A stretch of DNA of 64,000 bases from the NCBI GenBank assembly GCA_963519845.1, contig CAUQNX010000003.1:124001-188000 (forward strand). Direction: 5' to 3'. Shown here in pieces: positions 45,954 through 55,507 of the stretch. The position numbers were made by a program, and so were the translations under genes. The stretch is from Moellerella sp963519845. Lineage in GTDB: Bacteria > Pseudomonadota > Gammaproteobacteria > Enterobacterales > Enterobacteriaceae. The stretch's first letter is position 1, and every line of letters begins with the position of its first letter. The notes under the pieces are model-generated. The model saw only the letters and a program-made list of their open reading frames with translations, was not told the DNA's origin and did not search any database.

Positions 45954-47909
45954 TTACCGAGGGGTATTATTATCAGAGTTCTCATCATTCTCATCCTGAT
46001 CTTTCTGAGTATCATTAGTAGGTTCATGTGCCACAGGATCACTGTTGGTCGCACGACCAAATGAGCCTGTTACATTAGCCACTAATTTGTCCGGATCCCA
46101 ACCTGCAGGTTCACGAACTGGGCGACGATTCATCAAGTCATCAATTTGCGGAATATCAATCGTTTCATATTTCAATAACGCATCTTTCATGGCAATAAGA
46201 ATATCCATATTGTCAGTCAAAATTTGATACGCTTTATTGTAAGAACGATCGAGAATCGCTTTAATTTCTTCATCAACAATACGATTTGTTTCATCAGAAA
46301 TATGTTGCGAATTACCCGCTGAACGACCTAAGAACACTTGGCCTTCTTGTTCAGAGTAGAGCATAGGACCTAATTTATCTGAGAAGCCCCACTGCGTAAC
46401 CATCTTACGTGCAATGCTTGTCGCTTGCTGAATATCACTCGAAGCACCAGTAGAAACGCGCTCTTTGCCATAAATCAGCTCTTCAGCAATACGTCCGCCA
46501 TAGCAACTTGAAATTTGACCTTCAAGTTTCTGACGGCTAGCACTCACTTGGTCACCTTCAGGCAGATAGAAAGTTACACCTAAAGCTTGTCCACGTGGAA
46601 TAATCGTCACTTTATGAACAGGATCATGTTCTGGCATTACATGGCCAAGAATGGCGTGTCCAGCCTCATGATAAGCCGTGGCTTCTTTCTGCGCTTCGGT
46701 CATCATCATCGAACGACGTTCAGCACCTAACCAGACTTTATCCCTTGCTTTCTCAAACTCAACCATGCTGACAACACGTTTATTTTCACGTGCGGCAAAC
46801 AGAGCGGCTTCGTTGACTAAGTTAGCAAGTTCGGCACCTGAGAAACCCGGTGTTGCACGTGCAAGAATCGACGTATTTACACTCGGATCTAGAGGCACAC
46901 GACGCATATGCACTTTCAGGATTTGCTCACGACCACGAACATCAGGTAAACCCACAACAACTTGACGGTCAAAACGTCCAGGACGTAATAACGCAGGGTC
47001 AAGAACGTCAGCACGGTTAGTCGCGGCAATGACGATAACGCCTTCGTTACCTTCAAATCCGTCCATTTCAACCAGCATTTGGTTTAGGGTCTGTTCACGT
47101 TCATCATGACCACCACCTAAACCAGCACCACGTTGACGACCGACTGCGTCGATCTCATCAATAAAGATGATACAAGGAGCTGCTTTTTTCGCTTGTTCAA
47201 ACATATCACGCACACGAGATGCACCGACACCGACAAACATTTCAACAAAGTCAGAACCTGAGATAGTGAAAAATGGCACTTTAGCTTCACCTGCGATAGC
47301 TTTCGCCAGCAAGGTTTTACCTGTACCTGGAGGTCCTACCATCAGGATCCCTTTTGGAATTTTACCACCCAGTTTCTGGAAACGGCCTGGGTCACGTAAG
47401 AATTCTACGACTTCCCCTACCTCTTCCTTTGCTTCATCACAACCAGCCACATCCGCGAATGTAGTTTTAATCTGATCTTCAGTCAGCATACGAGCTTTGC
47501 TTTTACCAAAGGACATCGCACCTTTGCCGCCGCCGCCCTGCATTTGACGCATGAAGAAAATCCACACACCGATCAGTAACAGCATTGGGAACCAAGAGAT
47601 AAAGAGCGTCGTCAACAGACTTGGTTCTTCTGGTGGTTCACCAACAACTGCAACATTTTTGTTCAGCAATGTGTCTAATAACTTCTCATCCTGCATAGGG
47701 AGATAAGTTGTATAGCGGCTGTTGTCAGCTTTTCTGACATTAAGTTCACGACCTGTGATACGAACTTCCCGTACCTGATCCTGCGCCAATTCATTGATAA
47801 AAGTAGAATAATCTACCCTGCGACTATTCGAATCGCTTGGGCCAAAACTCTGGAACAAGGACATCAGAACTACCGCGATGACTAACCAGAGAATCAGGTT
47901 TTTCGCCAT
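45954..47909 (-). CDS. ftsH: ATP-dependent zinc metalloprotease FtsH
   Basis: Membrane-anchored AAA+ protease that degrades LpxC, sigma-32 and unassembled membrane proteins. I start at the ATG at 47909 (651 aa); a TTG 9 nt upstream with an AGG at a workable distance is an alternative start. There are two N-terminal membrane helices flanking a periplasmic domain, Walker A GPPGTGKT, Walker B IIFIDEIDAV, the second region of homology and the zinc site HEAGH. The C-terminal tail is Asp/Asn-rich. Preceded by rlmE, the usual operon. Confidence 0.97.
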   Translation of the reverse strand: MAKNLILWLVIAVVLMSLFQSFGPSDSNSRRVDYSTFINELAQDQVREVRITGRELNVRKADNSRYTTYLPMQDEKLLDTLLNKNVAVVGEPPEEPSLLTTLFISWFPMLLLIGVWIFFMRQMQGGGGKGAMSFGKSKARMLTEDQIKTTFADVAGCDEAKEEVGEVVEFLRDPGRFQKLGGKIPKGILMVGPPGTGKTLLAKAIAGEAKVPFFTISGSDFVEMFVGVGASRVRDMFEQAKKAAPCIIFIDEIDAVGRQRGAGLGGGHDEREQTLNQMLVEMDGFEGNEGVIVIAATNRADVLDPALLRPGRFDRQVVVGLPDVRGREQILKVHMRRVPLDPSVNTSILARATPGFSGAELANLVNEAALFAARENKRVVSMVEFEKARDKVWLGAERRSMMMTEAQKEATAYHEAGHAILGHVMPEHDPVHKVTIIPRGQALGVTFYLPEGDQVSASRQKLEGQISSCYGGRIAEELIYGKERVSTGASSDIQQATSIARKMVTQWGFSDKLGPMLYSEQEGQVFLGRSAGNSQHISDETNRIVDEEIKAILDRSYNKAYQILTDNMDILIAMKDALLKYETIDIPQIDDLMNRRPVREPAGWDPDKLVANVTGSFGRATNSDPVAHEPTNDTQKDQDENDENSDNNTPR

Positions 47910-47969
47910 GTCACTCAAGGGATTAACCTCATATTACAACGGTGTTAACAAATAACGTCAGGGTACTTA

Positions 47970-48596
47970 TTATTTCCGCCCTGTCGCTACAATGTATACT
48001 TCACGTGATCGTGCTCGCGAAGATTCGGGTTTACGAACTTTAACTTTCGTAAACAGGGAGCGAATTTTCCTTAGGTATTCATCAAAGCCTTCTCCCTGAA
48101 ATACTTTGACAATAAAACTTCCCCCAGGAGCCAGCACATCACGACACATATCCAATGCTAACTCAACTAGATACATGGATCGAGGAATATCGACCTCGGG
48201 TGTGCCGCTCATATTTGGCGCCATATCCGACATAACGACTTGGACTTTCTTATCACCTACTCTTTCTAACAACGCTTGTAACACCGCTTCGTCACGAAAA
48301 TCTCCCTGAAGGAAATCAACACCAACGATAGGGTCCATAGGTAAGATATCACATGCAATCACTCGGCCATTGTTACCTATTTGACCAACCACATGCTGGC
48401 ACCAACCACCCGGCGCTGCACCTAAATCAACAACGGTCATGCCTGGTTTAAATACTTTATCACTCTGCTGGATTTCATCCAGTTTAAACCATGCACGTGA
48501 GCGAAGCCCTTTTTTTTGTGCTTGCAGAACATATTTATCACTAAAATGTTCTTGTAACCACCGAGATGAGCTAGCCGTACGTTTTTTATTGGCCAT
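47970..48596 (-). CDS. rlmE: 23S rRNA 2'-O-ribose methyltransferase RlmE
   Basis: Methylates U2552 in the A-loop of 23S rRNA, a late 50S assembly step. The start is the ATG at 48596 behind GGAAAG (208 aa). The SAM site is VVDLGAAPGGW. The K-D-K-E type residues are in RSRAWFKLDE, MSDMAPNMSG, FIVKVFQGEG and the C-terminal RSREVYIVATG. It is divergent from yhbY and upstream of ftsH. Confidence 0.96.
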   Translation of the reverse strand: MANKKRTASSSRWLQEHFSDKYVLQAQKKGLRSRAWFKLDEIQQSDKVFKPGMTVVDLGAAPGGWCQHVVGQIGNNGRVIACDILPMDPIVGVDFLQGDFRDEAVLQALLERVGDKKVQVVMSDMAPNMSGTPEVDIPRSMYLVELALDMCRDVLAPGGSFIVKVFQGEGFDEYLRKIRSLFTKVKVRKPESSRARSREVYIVATGRK

Positions 48597-48732
48597 TGTA
48601 CTTTCCAACTATTACGAGTAGAGATTCATCGCCTTAATGCTCTAGATCACATCAATTTTGCATAATTGATGGTGATAGACATCAGATGGCGTTAGAATGA
48701 GCCATTTTCAATCCTAACAAAGCAAAAAATCA

Positions 48733-49026
48733 ATGACTCTTAACAAAAAACAAATTCAACACCTGAAAAGCCTTGCCCACCATTTAAACCCTGTTGTCAT
48801 GATTGGTAACAACGGTCTGACCGAAGGTGTAGTGGCTGAAGCAGAGCTTGCATTATCGCATCATGAGCTTATCAAAGTTAAAATTGCAGGCGAAGATCGT
48901 GAGATCAAAACTTTGATTGCCGAGGCAATTGTACGTGAAACGGGTGCTATTAATGTCCAGATTATTGGTAAAACGCTTGTTCTCTACCGACCTTCGGAAG
49001 CGCGCAAAATCATTCTACCTAAATAA
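48733..49026 (+). CDS. yhbY: CRM-domain RNA-binding protein YhbY
   Basis: Single CRM (KH-like) domain of 97 aa associated with pre-50S ribosomes. The conserved block VMIGNNGLTEGVVAEAELAL and the KVKIAGEDRE strand are intact. It is divergent from rlmE, another 50S assembly gene, and converges on greA across a bidirectional terminator. Confidence 0.95.
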   Translation: MTLNKKQIQHLKSLAHHLNPVVMIGNNGLTEGVVAEAELALSHHELIKVKIAGEDREIKTLIAEAIVRETGAINVQIIGKTLVLYRPSEARKIILPK

Positions 49027-49076
49027 TTAGCATCTATTTATACAAAAATGCCATGTGCATGTACACCAAGTAATAT

Positions 49077-49102
49077 AAAAAAGGCCGGCAACGGCCTTTT
49101 TT
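49077..49102. terminator. Bidirectional terminator between yhbY and greA
   Basis: AAGGCCG (49081-49087) and CGGCCTT (49092-49098) with a GCAA loop, flanked by A and T runs. Confidence 0.88.
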
Positions 49103-49147
49103 ATTTTAAAACACTCAAAGAGTATAACTAATTCAGGTAAATAGGAA

Positions 49148-49624
49148 TCAGATATACTCAACTTTAACTATTTCGTACTCAACATCACCGCCTGGCGTTT
49201 TAATCACCACCGCATCTTCAACTTCTTTACCGATCAGTCCGCGAGCAATGGGTGAATTGACAGAAAGACGATTCTCTTTAATGTCAGCTTCATCATCGCC
49301 CACAATACGGTAAACCTGCTCTTCGTCCAAATCGACGTTAAAAACTGTAACTGTTGCACCAAAAATAACACGACCATTATTGGTCATTTTAGTAACATCA
49401 ATAACCTGAGCATGAGACAACTTGGCTTCAATTTCTTGAATACGACCTTCACAAAACCCTTGTTGCTCACGGGCTGCATGATATTCCGCATTCTCTTTTA
49501 GGTCGCCATGTTCGCGAGCGTCCGCAATGGCAGCTATAATTTCTGGGCGACGGGTACCTTTTAGAAATTCAAGTTCTTTACGTAAATCTTCCGCGCCACG
49601 CACCGTCATTGGAATCTGTTTCAT
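49148..49624 (-). CDS. greA: Transcript cleavage factor GreA
   Basis: Rescues backtracked RNA polymerase by stimulating transcript cleavage. The start is the ATG at 49624 (158 aa) behind GAGGT; an in-frame start at 49726 would add a Cys-rich leader unlike the family. The coiled-coil tip acidic residues are in ADAREHGDLKENAEYHAAREQQG. The C-terminal FKBP-like domain ends in the GGDVEYEIVKVEYI block. Divergent from dacB, as in E. coli. Confidence 0.97.
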   Translation of the reverse strand: MKQIPMTVRGAEDLRKELEFLKGTRRPEIIAAIADAREHGDLKENAEYHAAREQQGFCEGRIQEIEAKLSHAQVIDVTKMTNNGRVIFGATVTVFNVDLDEEQVYRIVGDDEADIKENRLSVNSPIARGLIGKEVEDAVVIKTPGGDVEYEIVKVEYI

Positions 49625-49892
49625 TGATAAATACCTCTGATTCTTTCCTAAGCAAAAATAAGTATCTTCCTGATTTTTGTAACAACAGCACACTGAACAT
49701 CTCTGCTCGCAGAGAGGTTCTAACAATAAACAGGGATGTAATCTGGCTGGTTTAGCTCGAAATCACCAACTTATCTTATCATAATCACAATAATCTCACA
49801 TTCTAACGTAGACTTTATACTGGGTCATCGTTTACTTTTTCTCACGTTACACTTTAGTATGTACACCAAGCCCACTCTGATGCGAAAAAATT

Positions 49893-51341
49893 ATGCCTTT
49901 ATTTATGTCGACAAAAAAAATTATATTTTCAGTTAGTTTGATTTTAGCTAGCTGTCAGTCGCTCGCAGTACCTGTTGATAGCTATAAGCAATATTTGCCC
50001 GATGGTACGAATTTGGCATTAGTCGCTCAGAAAATCGGCAGTGATACTCCGTTAATTGATTATAATGCCCAACAGATGGCATTACCGGCAAGTACCCAAA
50101 AAGTAGTTACCGCGCTAGCAGCACTACTACAACTTGGGCCTGACTACCGATTTGTCACTAGTTTTGAGAGTCAGGCTAAATTAACTGGTAATACATTAAA
50201 TGGGGATCTCACTATTCGTTTTACGGGCGATCCAACACTCACTCGCCAGCAAATTCGTAATATGGTCAATGCACTAAAACAACTTGGTATCCAGAAGATC
50301 CAAGGGGATCTGATCGTCGATATTTCTGCCTTTACCAGCCATGATAAAGCACCGGGTTGGGTATGGAATGATATGACCCAATGTTTCAGTGCGCCACCAA
50401 GTGCAGCGATCATCGATCGAAATTGTTTTTCTGTCTCACTCTATAGCGCGGATAAACCCGGCGAAATGGCTTATATCAAAACCGCTTCATTTTACCCGGT
50501 GAATATGTTTAGTGAGGTAAAAACTCTCGCTAAGGGCGCTCCTGAGTCGCGCTACTGCGAATTAGATGTTGTGCCCGGTGAGTTAAACCGATATACGCTG
50601 ACAGGCTGTTTGACGCAGCGTAATGAACCATTACCCCTAGCTTTTGCGGTACAAAATGGTGCTAGCTACTCTGGTGCTATCGTGAAGAGTGAATTGCTTA
50701 ATGCCGGTATTGAGCTAAGTGGGCATGTTAAGAAACGCTCACTTCCGGCAGCACCAGAACTTGTTTTGGTTAAAGCCGAATCAAAACCACTGCATGAACT
50801 GTTAAAAGTGATGCTGAAAAAATCCGATAATATGATCGCCGATACCGTATTTCGCACGATCGGCCGAGATTATTACAGTATGCCGGGGACTTGGCGCTCA
50901 GGATCGGATGCTGTTAGACAGATCCTCAAACAGAAAGCGGGGATCGATCTAGGTAATACGGTAATGGTCGATGGATCAGGCTTATCTCGCCATAACCTAA
51001 TTACACCTGCAACTATGATGTCGATTTTACAATTTATTGCTAAAAATGATGACAAACTGGACTTTATTTCGATGTTACCTCTCGCAGGGCATGATGGAAC
51101 TCTACGTTATCGCGGTGGATTCGATGAAGCGGGAGTGAATGGTAAAGTCTCGGCGAAAACCGGTGCTTTGCAGGGGGTCTATAATCTGGCTGGATTTATG
51201 ACGACCGCCAGTGGACAGCGAATTGCCTTTGTTCAGTTTATTTCTGCTTTTGCGGTACCACAAAGCGAACAACGTAGCCGTAGGGTGCCATTAGTGAGAT
51301 TTGAGAGTCGCTTGTATAAGGATCTTTATAAAAATAATTGA
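49893..51341 (+). CDS. dacB: D-alanyl-D-alanine carboxypeptidase/endopeptidase PBP4
   Basis: Periplasmic class C penicillin-binding protein that trims and cleaves peptidoglycan cross-links. The 482 residues begin with a signal peptide (an alternative ATG lies at codon 5), then S-x-x-K in ASTQK near residue 68, S-x-N in SDN near residue 312, and KTG in SAKTGALQG near the end, with the typical inserted domains between the first two motifs. A terminator follows at 51361. Confidence 0.94.
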   Translation: MPLFMSTKKIIFSVSLILASCQSLAVPVDSYKQYLPDGTNLALVAQKIGSDTPLIDYNAQQMALPASTQKVVTALAALLQLGPDYRFVTSFESQAKLTGNTLNGDLTIRFTGDPTLTRQQIRNMVNALKQLGIQKIQGDLIVDISAFTSHDKAPGWVWNDMTQCFSAPPSAAIIDRNCFSVSLYSADKPGEMAYIKTASFYPVNMFSEVKTLAKGAPESRYCELDVVPGELNRYTLTGCLTQRNEPLPLAFAVQNGASYSGAIVKSELLNAGIELSGHVKKRSLPAAPELVLVKAESKPLHELLKVMLKKSDNMIADTVFRTIGRDYYSMPGTWRSGSDAVRQILKQKAGIDLGNTVMVDGSGLSRHNLITPATMMSILQFIAKNDDKLDFISMLPLAGHDGTLRYRGGFDEAGVNGKVSAKTGALQGVYNLAGFMTTASGQRIAFVQFISAFAVPQSEQRSRRVPLVRFESRLYKDLYKNN

Positions 51342-51360
51342 TCTTATCGGCTGAAATAAT

Positions 51361-51387
51361 AAAGGCGCCTTAGAGGCGCCTTTATTG
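51361..51387. terminator. Bidirectional terminator between dacB and obgE
   Basis: AAAGGCGCC (51361-51369) and GGCGCCTTT (51375-51383) form a 9-bp stem with a 5-nt loop between converging genes. Confidence 0.8.
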
Positions 51388-51419
51388 TCAAACTAACCGA
51401 TTGATATTAATCAGTAAGA

Positions 51420-52595
51420 CTACTTTTTATAGATGAATTCGACACCTTCTTCGTCTTCTTCATCCCAGTCGTCCCAATCTTCATCATCAGAATCGTCAAT
51501 AGGCTGTGCTAGTTGCTCTTTATGATAGTCATCCCACATAAATTCAACTTTATGGGCTGGATCTTCATCTTCTGCAATTTTCTCACGTGGCTGAGTATTC
51601 ATAAATTCCATAATATCCCAGCATAGCTCTTTCACGCCATGATGGTTAACAGCAGAAATCATATAGAATTTATCTTCCCAACCAAGGGCTTTGGCTATCT
51701 CTTGTGCACGCGCAGTTGACTCTTCTAAGCCAAGAATATCGACTTTATTGAAAACTAACCAACGTGGTTTTTGAGCTAGCTTTTCGCTATATTTTTCTAA
51801 CTCGCCCACAATGATCTTAGCATTTTCAACAGGATCAGATTCATCGATCGGACAAATATCGATCAGATGCAGCAGAACACGACAGCGCTCCAGATGCTTG
51901 AGGAAACGGATCCCCAATCCAGCACCATCAGCAGCCCCTTCGATCAATCCTGGAATATCCGCAACCACAAAGCTTTGCTCGTTATCCATACGCACTACAC
52001 CAAGACTTGGTACTAAAGTAGTAAATGGATAATCAGCTACTTTAGGTTTGGCAGCAGAAACAGAACGGATAAAGGTTGATTTGCCTGCATTTGGCATACC
52101 TAGCATGCCCACATCAGCAAGCAGCATAAGCTCTAACATCAGCTCACGGGTTTCGCCTGGCGTTCCCATGGTTTTCTGACGTGGTGCACGATTGACGGAG
52201 GATTTAAAACGAGCATTGCCTAATCCATGATATCCGCCCTTGGCGACCATCTGGCGCTGTTCATGGCGCGTCATGTCTCCAAGTATCTCACCTGTGCCTA
52301 AATCGCGAATACGGGTCCCTACAGGCACTTTAATCGTGATATCTTGGCTGCGTTTACCAGTACAGTCACGACTTTGGCCATTTTGTCCGCGCTCAGCACG
52401 GAAAGAGCTCTCAAAACGATAGTCAATCAGGGTATTGAGGTTTTCGTCGGCTTGCAGATAAACGTCACCGCCATCGCCGCCATCGCCACCATCAGGTCCC
52501 CCTCTTGGAATATATTTTTCACGGCGGAAGCTGACACAACCATTGCCACCATCTCCCGCTACAACCAGTATTTTGGCTTCATCTACAAATTTCAT
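51420..52595 (-). CDS. obgE: GTPase ObgE/CgtA
   Basis: Essential GTPase in 50S assembly and the stringent response. The 391 residues have the glycine-rich Obg fold (GGDGGNGCVSFRREKYIPRGGP at the N-terminus), the G domain with GMPNAGKST, DIPGLIEGA and NKVD, and an acidic C-terminal tail. It follows rpmA; the membrane protein gene yhbE, which lies between them in E. coli, is absent. Confidence 0.96.
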   Translation of the reverse strand: MKFVDEAKILVVAGDGGNGCVSFRREKYIPRGGPDGGDGGDGGDVYLQADENLNTLIDYRFESSFRAERGQNGQSRDCTGKRSQDITIKVPVGTRIRDLGTGEILGDMTRHEQRQMVAKGGYHGLGNARFKSSVNRAPRQKTMGTPGETRELMLELMLLADVGMLGMPNAGKSTFIRSVSAAKPKVADYPFTTLVPSLGVVRMDNEQSFVVADIPGLIEGAADGAGLGIRFLKHLERCRVLLHLIDICPIDESDPVENAKIIVGELEKYSEKLAQKPRWLVFNKVDILGLEESTARAQEIAKALGWEDKFYMISAVNHHGVKELCWDIMEFMNTQPREKIAEDEDPAHKVEFMWDDYHKEQLAQPIDDSDDEDWDDWDEEDEEGVEFIYKK

Positions 52596-52672
52596 CGATC
52601 TTTCTCCATCTGATAGCCATTGATAGTGCTGGATGGCCGCTATACCCAGAGATGGCGTATTTTACAATATAA

Positions 52673-52700
52673 AAAGCCCCGCAAAAGGTTGCAGGGCTTT
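52673..52700 (-). terminator. rpmA terminator
   Basis: AAAGCCCCGC and GCAGGGCTTT pair with one mismatch. On the minus strand the stem ends in TTTTTATA. It separates rplU-rpmA from obgE. Confidence 0.78.
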
Positions 52701-52724
52701 AATTTGTTTTAAAGGTCAGAAAAT

Positions 52725-52982
52725 TTATTCAGCTTCGATACTGATAAATTTACGATTTTTTGCACCTTTAACTTCAAATTTAACTTTACCATCCGCTAAC
52801 GCGAAGAGTGTGTGGTCACGGCCACAACCTACGTTGTTACCGGCGTGGAATTTAGTTCCACGTTGACGAACAATGATGCTGCCTGCTAAAACTGCTTCAC
52901 CACCGAAACGTTTTACACCCAGACGTTTTGCTTCGGAATCACGACCATTTCGGGTCGAGCCGCCAGCCTTTTTGTGTGCCAT
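52725..52982 (-). CDS. rpmA: 50S ribosomal protein L27
   Basis: Ribosomal protein whose N-terminal arm reaches the peptidyl-transferase centre. The 85 residues begin AHKKAGGSTRNGRDSEAKRLGVK and contain GSIIVRQRGTKFHAG. It is 19 nt downstream of rplU in the standard pair. Confidence 0.98.
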   Translation of the reverse strand: MAHKKAGGSTRNGRDSEAKRLGVKRFGGEAVLAGSIIVRQRGTKFHAGNNVGCGRDHTLFALADGKVKFEVKGAKNRKFISIEAE

Positions 52983-53001
52983 TAATCTGCTCTCCTAATT
53001 C

Positions 53002-53310
53002 TTAAGCGATGACAGTGATTTTAACATCAGTAAACCACTGACGGTGGCCCTGTTGTTTACGACTATGCTTACGACGACGGAACTTAACGATTTTAATTTT
53101 ATCGCCACGACCGTGTGCAATCACTTCCGCAATCACTTTAACGCCTGCAATTACAGGAGCGCCAATTTGAATGTCTTCGCCGTTAGCTACCATCAGAACC
53201 TGGTCAAACTCAACAGTTTCACCTGTTGCGATGTCCAGCTTTTCAAGGCGAACAGTTTGACCTGCGCTGACTCGGTGTTGTTTACCACCACTTTGGAAAA
53301 CCGCGTACAT
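53002..53310 (-). CDS. rplU: 50S ribosomal protein L21
   Basis: 23S rRNA-binding protein of the large subunit. The 102 residues begin MYAVFQSGGKQHRVSAGQ and contain KIVKFRRRKHSRKQQGHRQ. First gene of rplU-rpmA and divergent from ispB, as in E. coli. Confidence 0.98.
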   Translation of the reverse strand: MYAVFQSGGKQHRVSAGQTVRLEKLDIATGETVEFDQVLMVANGEDIQIGAPVIAGVKVIAEVIAHGRGDKIKIVKFRRRKHSRKQQGHRQWFTDVKITVIA

Positions 53311-53627
53311 ATTAACTCCGCTTTCCGCGTACTCCCTAAAATATTAAGTATTCCAGAGCACGCTATAAAATATTCACAATAGGGCGCGAATTCTACGCAA
53401 AAAAGCATCAGATGACAAGCCTATAATGCGCACGGATGACAAAAAAAACCGACTTTTTATCAGAAATTTGTTTTTTTTGCCGATTGATAATTCAATCCGC
53501 TTTAATTGTCATTCCTTTAAGCATAATTTGAAGTACAATCAGATAAACTGCTATTTATTAATGCTAACTTAAAGCTAAGAATGAGTCTCTTAAATAGAGC
53601 CAATACTAATAACATGAATCTATGCTG
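53311..53627. other. Divergent promoter region between rplU and ispB
   Basis: About 317 bp without a gene. It must hold the leftward rplU promoter and leader and the rightward ispB promoter. T-rich runs are seen around 53460-53480, but I cannot assign a specific operator. Confidence 0.5.
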
Positions 53628-54599
53628 ATGAATTTAGAATCTATTATCGAACTAACCGCTGATGATATGTCAGCCGTAAATGAAGTCATCCTTAGCCAAC
53701 TATCCTCAGATGTAGCCCTAATCAATCAACTTGGTTACTACATTATCAGTGGTGGTGGCAAAAGGATCCGTCCGATGATCGCAGTGCTAGCAGGAAGAGC
53801 ATTGGGGTACAATGGAGAGAAACATATTCAAGTCGCAGCACTTATTGAATTTATTCATACCGCAACATTGTTACACGATGATGTAGTTGATGAATCCGAT
53901 ATGCGGCGAGGAAAACAGACGGCTAATGCGGTATTTGGTAATGCTGCCAGCGTACTAGTTGGCGATTTTATCTACACAAGATCCTTTCAGATGATGACAG
54001 ATCTCGACTCGATGCGTGTGCTAAAACTGATGTCTGAAGCGACCAATGTGATTGCCGAAGGTGAAGTTTTACAGCTGATGAATTGCAACGATCCTAATAT
54101 TACTGAAGAAAACTATATGCAAGTTATCTACAGTAAAACCGCGCGACTGTTTGAAGCTGCCGCCCACTCATCGGCTATTTTGGCAAATGCAACGGCGGAA
54201 GAAGAGCAAGCATTACAAGACTATGGGCGCTACTTAGGCACAGCTTTTCAGATTATCGATGATTTGCTGGATTATGATGCTGATAATCAACAGCTGGGTA
54301 AAAATACTGGCGATGATTTAGATGAAGGTAAGCCAACACTGCCTTTATTGCATGCAATGAAACATGGAACCGCAGAAGAGTCGGCATTAATTCGTAAAGC
54401 AATCGAGCAAGGTAATGGGCGACATCTTTTGAGCTCAGTCCTAGCAACGATGAAACGCTGTGGCTCACTTGAATATACTATGAAGCGAGCTCACGAAGAG
54501 TCAGAAAAAGCGATTAACGTATTGAGTATCTTAAAAGATTCCCCATACAAAACAGCTTTAATTGCTCTCGCTCATGTTGCTGTACAGCGCCACTCATAA
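53628..54599 (+). CDS. ispB: Octaprenyl diphosphate synthase
   Basis: Makes the side chain of ubiquinone and menaquinone. I use the ATG at 53628 (323 aa, the E. coli length); an ATG 6 nt upstream is in frame. The two Asp-rich motifs are DDVVD (in LLHDDVVDESDMRRG) and DDLLD, with SGGGKRIRP near the N-terminus. A member of the same quinone theme as ubiTUV in this window. Confidence 0.96.
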   Translation: MNLESIIELTADDMSAVNEVILSQLSSDVALINQLGYYIISGGGKRIRPMIAVLAGRALGYNGEKHIQVAALIEFIHTATLLHDDVVDESDMRRGKQTANAVFGNAASVLVGDFIYTRSFQMMTDLDSMRVLKLMSEATNVIAEGEVLQLMNCNDPNITEENYMQVIYSKTARLFEAAAHSSAILANATAEEEQALQDYGRYLGTAFQIIDDLLDYDADNQQLGKNTGDDLDEGKPTLPLLHAMKHGTAEESALIRKAIEQGNGRHLLSSVLATMKRCGSLEYTMKRAHEESEKAINVLSILKDSPYKTALIALAHVAVQRHS

Positions 54600-54635
54600 T
54601 AGCGACTAATAATAGCAACTACTGGAGAGGCTCAC

Positions 54636-55016
54636 TTATTGAGACTCTCCAGTATCCGGTTCTATCGCCTGTTCTATTTCAATTTTAGCTAATAATGCCG
54701 AGAGTCCTTCACGTAAAATAAATTGCACCATTTGATCGCGCTCCGGTTCTGTTAATTGCCAATACGCCGCCGACCAGATCTGAAAAGGATCTGTTTTTTG
54801 ATTCAAATAACCAACAGATTGATCAGATATGATCAGTTGAGATCTAATATCTTCCGGTAAGCTTTCGAATCGATACTCTACCGCTTTCCCTTGAATACCT
54901 CGCTTACGTCGCAATTCCCATCCTTCACGACGCGCCATCAAATTCACACCTTGTGGTGAATTCGGGAGCCCTGATAATCCGATTAATTCTTTCGCCGTAT
55001 ACCATGTTTTCTTCAT
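54636..55016 (-). CDS. Mu c-repressor/MuA N-terminal-type DNA-binding protein, paralogue 2
   Basis: A 126-residue protein with the winged-HTH domain shared by phage Mu repressor c and transposase A (WYTAKELIGLSGLPNSPQGVNLMARREGW, then RRKRGIQGKAVEYRFESLP). The C-terminal part (WSAAYWQLTEPERDQMVQFILREGLSALLAKIE) matches its tandem neighbour. I start at the ATG at 55016 by alignment with the paralogue; a TTG at 55061 would extend it. No transposase domain follows, so it is a stand-alone regulator-like protein. Function unknown. Confidence 0.75.
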   Translation of the reverse strand: MKKTWYTAKELIGLSGLPNSPQGVNLMARREGWELRRKRGIQGKAVEYRFESLPEDIRSQLIISDQSVGYLNQKTDPFQIWSAAYWQLTEPERDQMVQFILREGLSALLAKIEIEQAIEPDTGESQ

Positions 55017-55117
55017 GACTGTTTCATCCATGTCATACAATTGCCATAATGACTTTTTCAATTTATTAAATATAACATTAATTATTATTTATAATATTGC
55101 CATGCTTATTATTAGGA

Positions 55118-55507
55118 CTAATCTTTTTCTATAAATGAATTATCTCTTTTTGGACCTATTAGTATTTGATTATGAATTAATTCAACTAATGCAGATAATC
55201 CATAACGTAAAATAAATGCAATAATTTGCTCTTTTTCTAATTTGGTCAGCTGATAGTAGGCTTCTCGCCAAATCAAATAGCTATCCTCCATTTGCGATAA
55301 ATATTCACCTTCGGATTCATGGAGTTGTTCAAAAAGTCCTTCAGGCAAGCTACTCACATGGTATTCAAGCGCTTTTCCTTGAACACCACGCTTGCGCCTG
55401 GATTGCCAGCCTTCTCGCCTGGCCATTAGATTTATCCCTTGTGGCGAAGTTGGCATACCTGATAAGCCAATAAGATCTTTTGCCGTAAACCATATTTTTT
55501 TCACCAT
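55118..55507 (-). CDS. Mu c-repressor/MuA N-terminal-type DNA-binding protein, paralogue 1
   Basis: A 129-residue protein with an AAGGAT ribosome-binding site and the same Mu-type winged helix (KIWFTAKDLIGLSGMPTSPQG, RREGWQSRRKRGVQGKALEY, SSLP). The same conserved tail follows (IWREAYYQLTKLEKEQIIAFILRYGLSALV). It is transcribed away from the Ner-like gene across a 534-bp AT-rich gap, the orientation that Mu uses for c and ner. Likely a DNA-binding regulator, possibly autoregulatory; the target is not known. Confidence 0.78.
   Translation of the reverse strand: MVKKIWFTAKDLIGLSGMPTSPQGINLMARREGWQSRRKRGVQGKALEYHVSSLPEGLFEQLHESEGEYLSQMEDSYLIWREAYYQLTKLEKEQIIAFILRYGLSALVELIHNQILIGPKRDNSFIEKD

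Noticed and set aside
53464..53484. T-rich run upstream of rplU read as a terminator
   Set aside because: No adjacent GC-rich stem; probably just AT-rich promoter DNA.
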